NCBI GenBank assembly: GCA_003022435.1
Contig: PXUA01000006.1
Coordinates: 62,001 to 126,000, forward strand
Length of the DNA: 64,000 nucleotides
Source: Bacteroidetes bacterium SW_9_63_38
Lineage (GTDB): Bacteria > Bacteroidota > Rhodothermia > Rhodothermales > Salinibacteraceae
Direction: 5' to 3'
In this document: one piece after another, positions 61,501 through 64,000 of the stretch
How the letters are laid out: every line of letters starts with the position of its first letter
Position numbering within the stretch: the first letter of the stretch is position 1
Made by a program: the position numbers and the translations under genes
Notes under the pieces: generated by a model
What the model saw: only the letters and a program-made list of their open reading frames with translations
What the model was told of the DNA's origin: nothing
The model's database searches: none

Positions 61501-61599
61501 GAAGTGGGAAAAGACAGAGAGGGAGCCCCCGGATCTGGGGAGAGAAGAATCGCCTCGATGCCTTTGTGACAACGTCGAACGTACCTGCTTATCCGGACC

Positions 61600-62099
61600 A
61601 TGTATCATGCAATCGTTAAGCGAATTGCCCGAACCGCCTTCGAGGACCTGTCGGATCGCAGCCTGACGCCGTTGCTTGACCGGCGCGCGTCGGACCTCCG
61701 CCACACCTTTGCGGGGAATCACGCGCTCGGGGGTACTCGCCGTTCCCAAGAGGCCTTCCGGGCGTGGATGGAGCGCCTCTACCGGCTCTTTCCCGAACTT
61801 GAGTTCACCATTCACGACATTCTAGTGGCGGGCCCGCCCTAGTGCAGCTTCAAACGATCTTTTGGGGAAAGCAGTTTGCTATTGCTCCAAGCTCCAGCTT
61901 GAGGTATCTCGATTGTACAACGGACCAGTTGAAGCTGCACTAGAACACACGGGTCGCTGCTACCTGGACGGATCGGGGCGTGGCGGCCGACGGCGTGGCC
62001 TACGAGAACGAGGGCGTGCACGTCCTGCGCCTGAAGTGGGGACGGCTTGCGGAACTGACGGCTCGGCTCGACACGCAGCATCTAATATGTTTGGTGTAG
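61600..62099 (+). pseudogene. NTF2/SnoaL-like protein broken by a MITE and a stop codon
   Basis: The first half (DLSDRSLTPLLDRRASDLRH, then WMERLYRLFPELEFTIHDI and LVAGPP) and the second half (NTRVAATWTDRGVAADGVAY, then VHVLRLKWGRLAELTARLDT) belong to one SnoaL/NTF2-like protein of about 130 residues. Copy 2 of the small element sits between them. Between PP and NTR relatives have Trp; here the codon is TAG and is part of the duplicated target CTAG, so removing the element would still leave a stop. The ligand of the original protein is unknown. Confidence 0.8.
61839..61943. mobile_element. MITE-like element, copy 2 (97 bp, inverted) with CTAG duplication
   Basis: The element spans 61843-61939, begins TGCAGCTTCAA and ends TTGAAGCTGCA, and is in the opposite orientation to copies 1 and 3. 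CTAG flanks both ends (61839-61842 and 61940-61943). Internally it matches copy 3 over nearly its whole length. Confidence 0.93.
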
Positions 62100-62323
62100 T
62101 TCGAAACTGGTAGTTTGTAACTTGCTCCGAGGACGCTCGGAGCTGGAGGGCAGGGCCACCTGTGCGATGGTTCCGGCCTGGGAATTTTTCCCATGAGCCC
62201 GAGAAAAAGATCAGTCCCTGCCCTTCCTTCATTGCGTTCGAATCCGAGCAGCATCTAAGCGCCTTCGAGGTCTCTTGGTTGAGTCCAATCGTTGAGCCTG
62301 CATTCCTAGCTACCGGACAGTTT

Positions 62324-62860
62324 TCAGAAGTAGGGTTTGAGGCCAATATGGATCGGTTTTCCGTTGGTTATACATCGATTCGTGTAGCGCCGACCGATCT
62401 CCGGGTAGCTTCGGTCGCGGCGGTCGGTGCGACCTACAAGACGCCGAAATCCCCGTTTAACGGCCCACACCCCTACATGCATCAGCCACACGTACGTCCA
62501 TGCAAGCGCCACCCGCGAGGCGCGAGAGGCGATCGGGCTGATAAAGGCGGCTGCGGTTCAGTCGGACCCCTCCGTCTTCGAGATCGCCGAGTTGCTTCCA
62601 CTCCCCGTTCGAGAGCTGGATGTAGGTAGCCCGGTGCATCCGGATCCCGACAGCTGTCGGGACAGCCCTTGTCGGAGAGGTAATCCATCAGATCGGTGGA
62701 GTGGAAGGCCCCGTCGCCGACGACAATGACTTGGATATCGCCCGAAGCGCCGCAACTGGAATGCATCCGTTCGGAAAACGCCTCAAACAGGCTCCGTTGC
62801 TGCTCAGCGCTGGAGACACCCGTTCGGCGCCGCACCTGCTTACCCGTGGCGGCTGTACGG
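62324..62860 (-). pseudogene. IS4-family-like transposase remnant
   Basis: Fragments in different minus-strand frames form one DDE transposase. They are IQVIVVGDGAFHSTDLMDYL with SDKG (62860-62660), then MHRATYIQLSNGEWKQLGDL, then RLNRSRLYQPDRLSRL, and the C-terminus ALAWTYVWLMHVGVWAVKRG followed by DRRDRSYPEIGRRY and IHIGLKPYF. A middle section is deleted, at least two frameshifts are present, and a 16-bp palindrome replaces codons after SDKG. The N-terminal third is missing. The name rests on these motifs from memory. Confidence 0.75.
62645..62662. repeat. 18-bp perfect palindrome TCCCGACAGCTGTCGGGA inside the transposase remnant
   Basis: The palindrome replaces or interrupts the codons expected after SDKG of the transposase and shifts the frame. 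A close relative is at 18546-18563. This is direct evidence that the palindrome can arrive in a coding sequence. Confidence 0.75.
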
Positions 62861-62879
62861 CATCGTTCGATTCACAACG

Positions 62880-64000
62880 GGGACGACGAGGCCCAGCAAA
62901 ACGCCGTCGTGCGGCTTCTGATCGGGGGCTTCTTCTCGATCATGGTGATGATGTGGTACATTGTCTTCTTCTACCCGGCGTACGCGGGAAGCGGGGTGGT
63001 GGCGCTGGAGGGGGGTTGCGCGCTACGCGCACGGCAACACGTGGGTGGCTACGACCGTCGTGCTGGCGATCACCGGCTGGCCGCTGCTGCGCAGCGCCGG
63101 GGTGGGCCTGCGCGTGCTGCGGCCGAACATGGATCTGCCTATTGTGATTGCCGCCGGGAGCGCGCACCTCTACAGCACGGGGGCGGTGCTTCTGGGTGAG
63201 ATGGAGGTCTACTTCGACGTAGCGGTGGTGATCGTCTTTGTGGTGAGTCTGGTGCAGCTTCAACTGGTCCGTTGTGCAATCGAGATACCTCAAGCTGGAG
63301 CGTGGAGCAATAGCAAACTGCTTTCCCCAAAAGATCGTTTGAAGCTGCACTGGGCCGCTGGTGGGCGGATCGGATGAAGCGGCGCGCTGTGGGAACGCTG
63401 GCCGACCTCACCCGCGAGCAGGTGGAGACCGCCCAGCGGGTCAAGGGAAACGGCACGGAGGCGGTGAAGGTGGAGGCCCTGCGGTCGGGCGATGTTGTGC
63501 GCGTGCGCTAAGGGGAACGCGTTCCGGTGGACGGGACGGTGGCCGAGGGGACAGCAACGGTCGACGAATCCCTTGTGACCGGCGAGGCGCAGCCCGTCTC
63601 CAAGGCGGCCGGGGACGACGTGGTCGGCGGCAGCGCGGTGCAGACCAATGCCGCAGACGTGCGGGTGGGGGCGACGCTCGACCGCCTCGTGCGGCTCATG
63701 TGGGAGATTCAGGGGTCCACGCTCGGCGTGCAGCAGGTCGCCGACCGTCTGGCGTCGGTCTTCGTGCCGCTTGTGCTCGTACTCGGGATCGGGGCCGTCG
63801 TGGTCCAGGGGGCGCTGGGCACCGCGTGGTCGTACGCGCTCCTGAGCGGGCTCACCGTCCTCATTGTGTCGTGCCCGTGTGCGCCGGGCCTGGCGACGCC
63901 GCTGGCGGTGGCGGCGGGAACGCAAGCCGGGCTGTCGCAAGGCATCGTGGTCAAGCACGCGGGCGCCTTCGAGCAGGCGGCCGACCTCTCGGTTGTGGCG
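62880..64000 (+). pseudogene. CPC-type (P1B) heavy-metal ATPase, multiply broken, cut by window edge
   Basis: Recognisable parts are membrane segments LLIGGFFSIMVMMWYIVFFY and GNTWVATTVVLAITGWPLLR, with RPNMDLPIVIAAGSAHLYST, the actuator domain with VDESLVTGEAQPVSKAAGDD, and the ion-site helix LIVSCPCAPGLATPLAV. Lesions are a frameshift near 63010, copy 3 of the small element at 63253-63349 (between VVSL and GRW), and an in-frame TAA at 63509-63511 where relatives have Pro before GERVPVDGT. CPCALGLA has become CPCAPGLA. The gene runs off the right edge. Intact relatives export Cu+ or another soft metal. Confidence 0.88.
63249..63353. mobile_element. MITE-like element, copy 3 (97 bp) with CTGG duplication
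   Basis: The element spans 63253-63349, with the same TGCAGCTTCAA / TTGAAGCTGCA ends and the same orientation as copy 1. CTGG flanks both ends (63249-63252 and 63350-63353). Removing 101 bp restores VVSLGRWWADRM in the metal ATPase. Confidence 0.93.

Overview
The window looks like chromosome from an extremely halophilic member of the Rhodothermota/Bacteroidota, most like Salinibacter. The DNA is GC-rich, the proteins are strongly acidic (Asp/Glu-rich even in enzymes), Shine-Dalgarno sites are mostly absent, and the genes include a phasin, a wax-ester synthase, an Mla-type ABC system and SdhC/SdhD/SdhA/SdhB in that order. The species is inferred from content alone; no database was searched.

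Layout. 0-5 kb (minus): a frameshifted, edge-truncated archease, a metallo-beta-lactamase-fold phosphodiesterase coupled to a small conserved protein, an alpha/beta hydrolase and an RNase E/G. 5.7-11 kb (plus): citrate synthase and the complete succinate dehydrogenase operon. 11-21 kb: a lytic transglycosylase, an acyl-CoA carboxylase carboxyltransferase subunit, a class IV aminotransferase, an OsmC gene broken by a small transposable element, a FluC fluoride channel, a decayed Lon-like protease and DusB. 22-27.6 kb: a Roadblock/ParA/acidic-protein module and a lipid-storage neighbourhood (SCP2-like protein, phasin, WS/DGAT). 27.9-31.8 kb (minus): a DUF445 protein and MlaD-MlaF-MlaE. 31.9-42.4 kb: RadA, a PIN/AbrB toxin-antitoxin pair, an ECF sigma factor with anti-sigma-like and secreted partners, a cell-wall amidase, RidA, MnmA and an unusual RtcB. 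42.5-49.8 kb: three OmpR-type response regulators and one histidine kinase, interleaved with an M42 peptidase and a class II DAHP synthase. 50-59 kb: a spondin-domain lipoprotein, an M32 carboxypeptidase, an osmoprotectant ABC importer, tRNA-Thr(CGU), small regulators, an HTH-citrate synthase fusion and DinB. 59.4-64 kb is a decay zone: pieces of a secreted beta-propeller-like protein, an NTF2-like protein, a transposase and a CPC-type P-ATPase, two of them hit by the same small element that broke OsmC.

Three sequence-level patterns stand out. First, almost every intergenic space carries its own block of short words repeated with small variations, often followed by the inverted complement so that the block folds. 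At least twenty such blocks are present and they fall into recurring word themes; the cleanest is an array of four 17-bp palindromes with compensatory changes at 18618-18685. Second, a 97-120 bp palindromic MITE-like element occurs three times with an 11-bp terminal inverted repeat and 4-bp CTAG or CTGG target duplications, each time inside a gene. Third, the RNA-repair pair looks odd: archease is frameshifted, and RtcB lacks the conserved metal-binding Cys.
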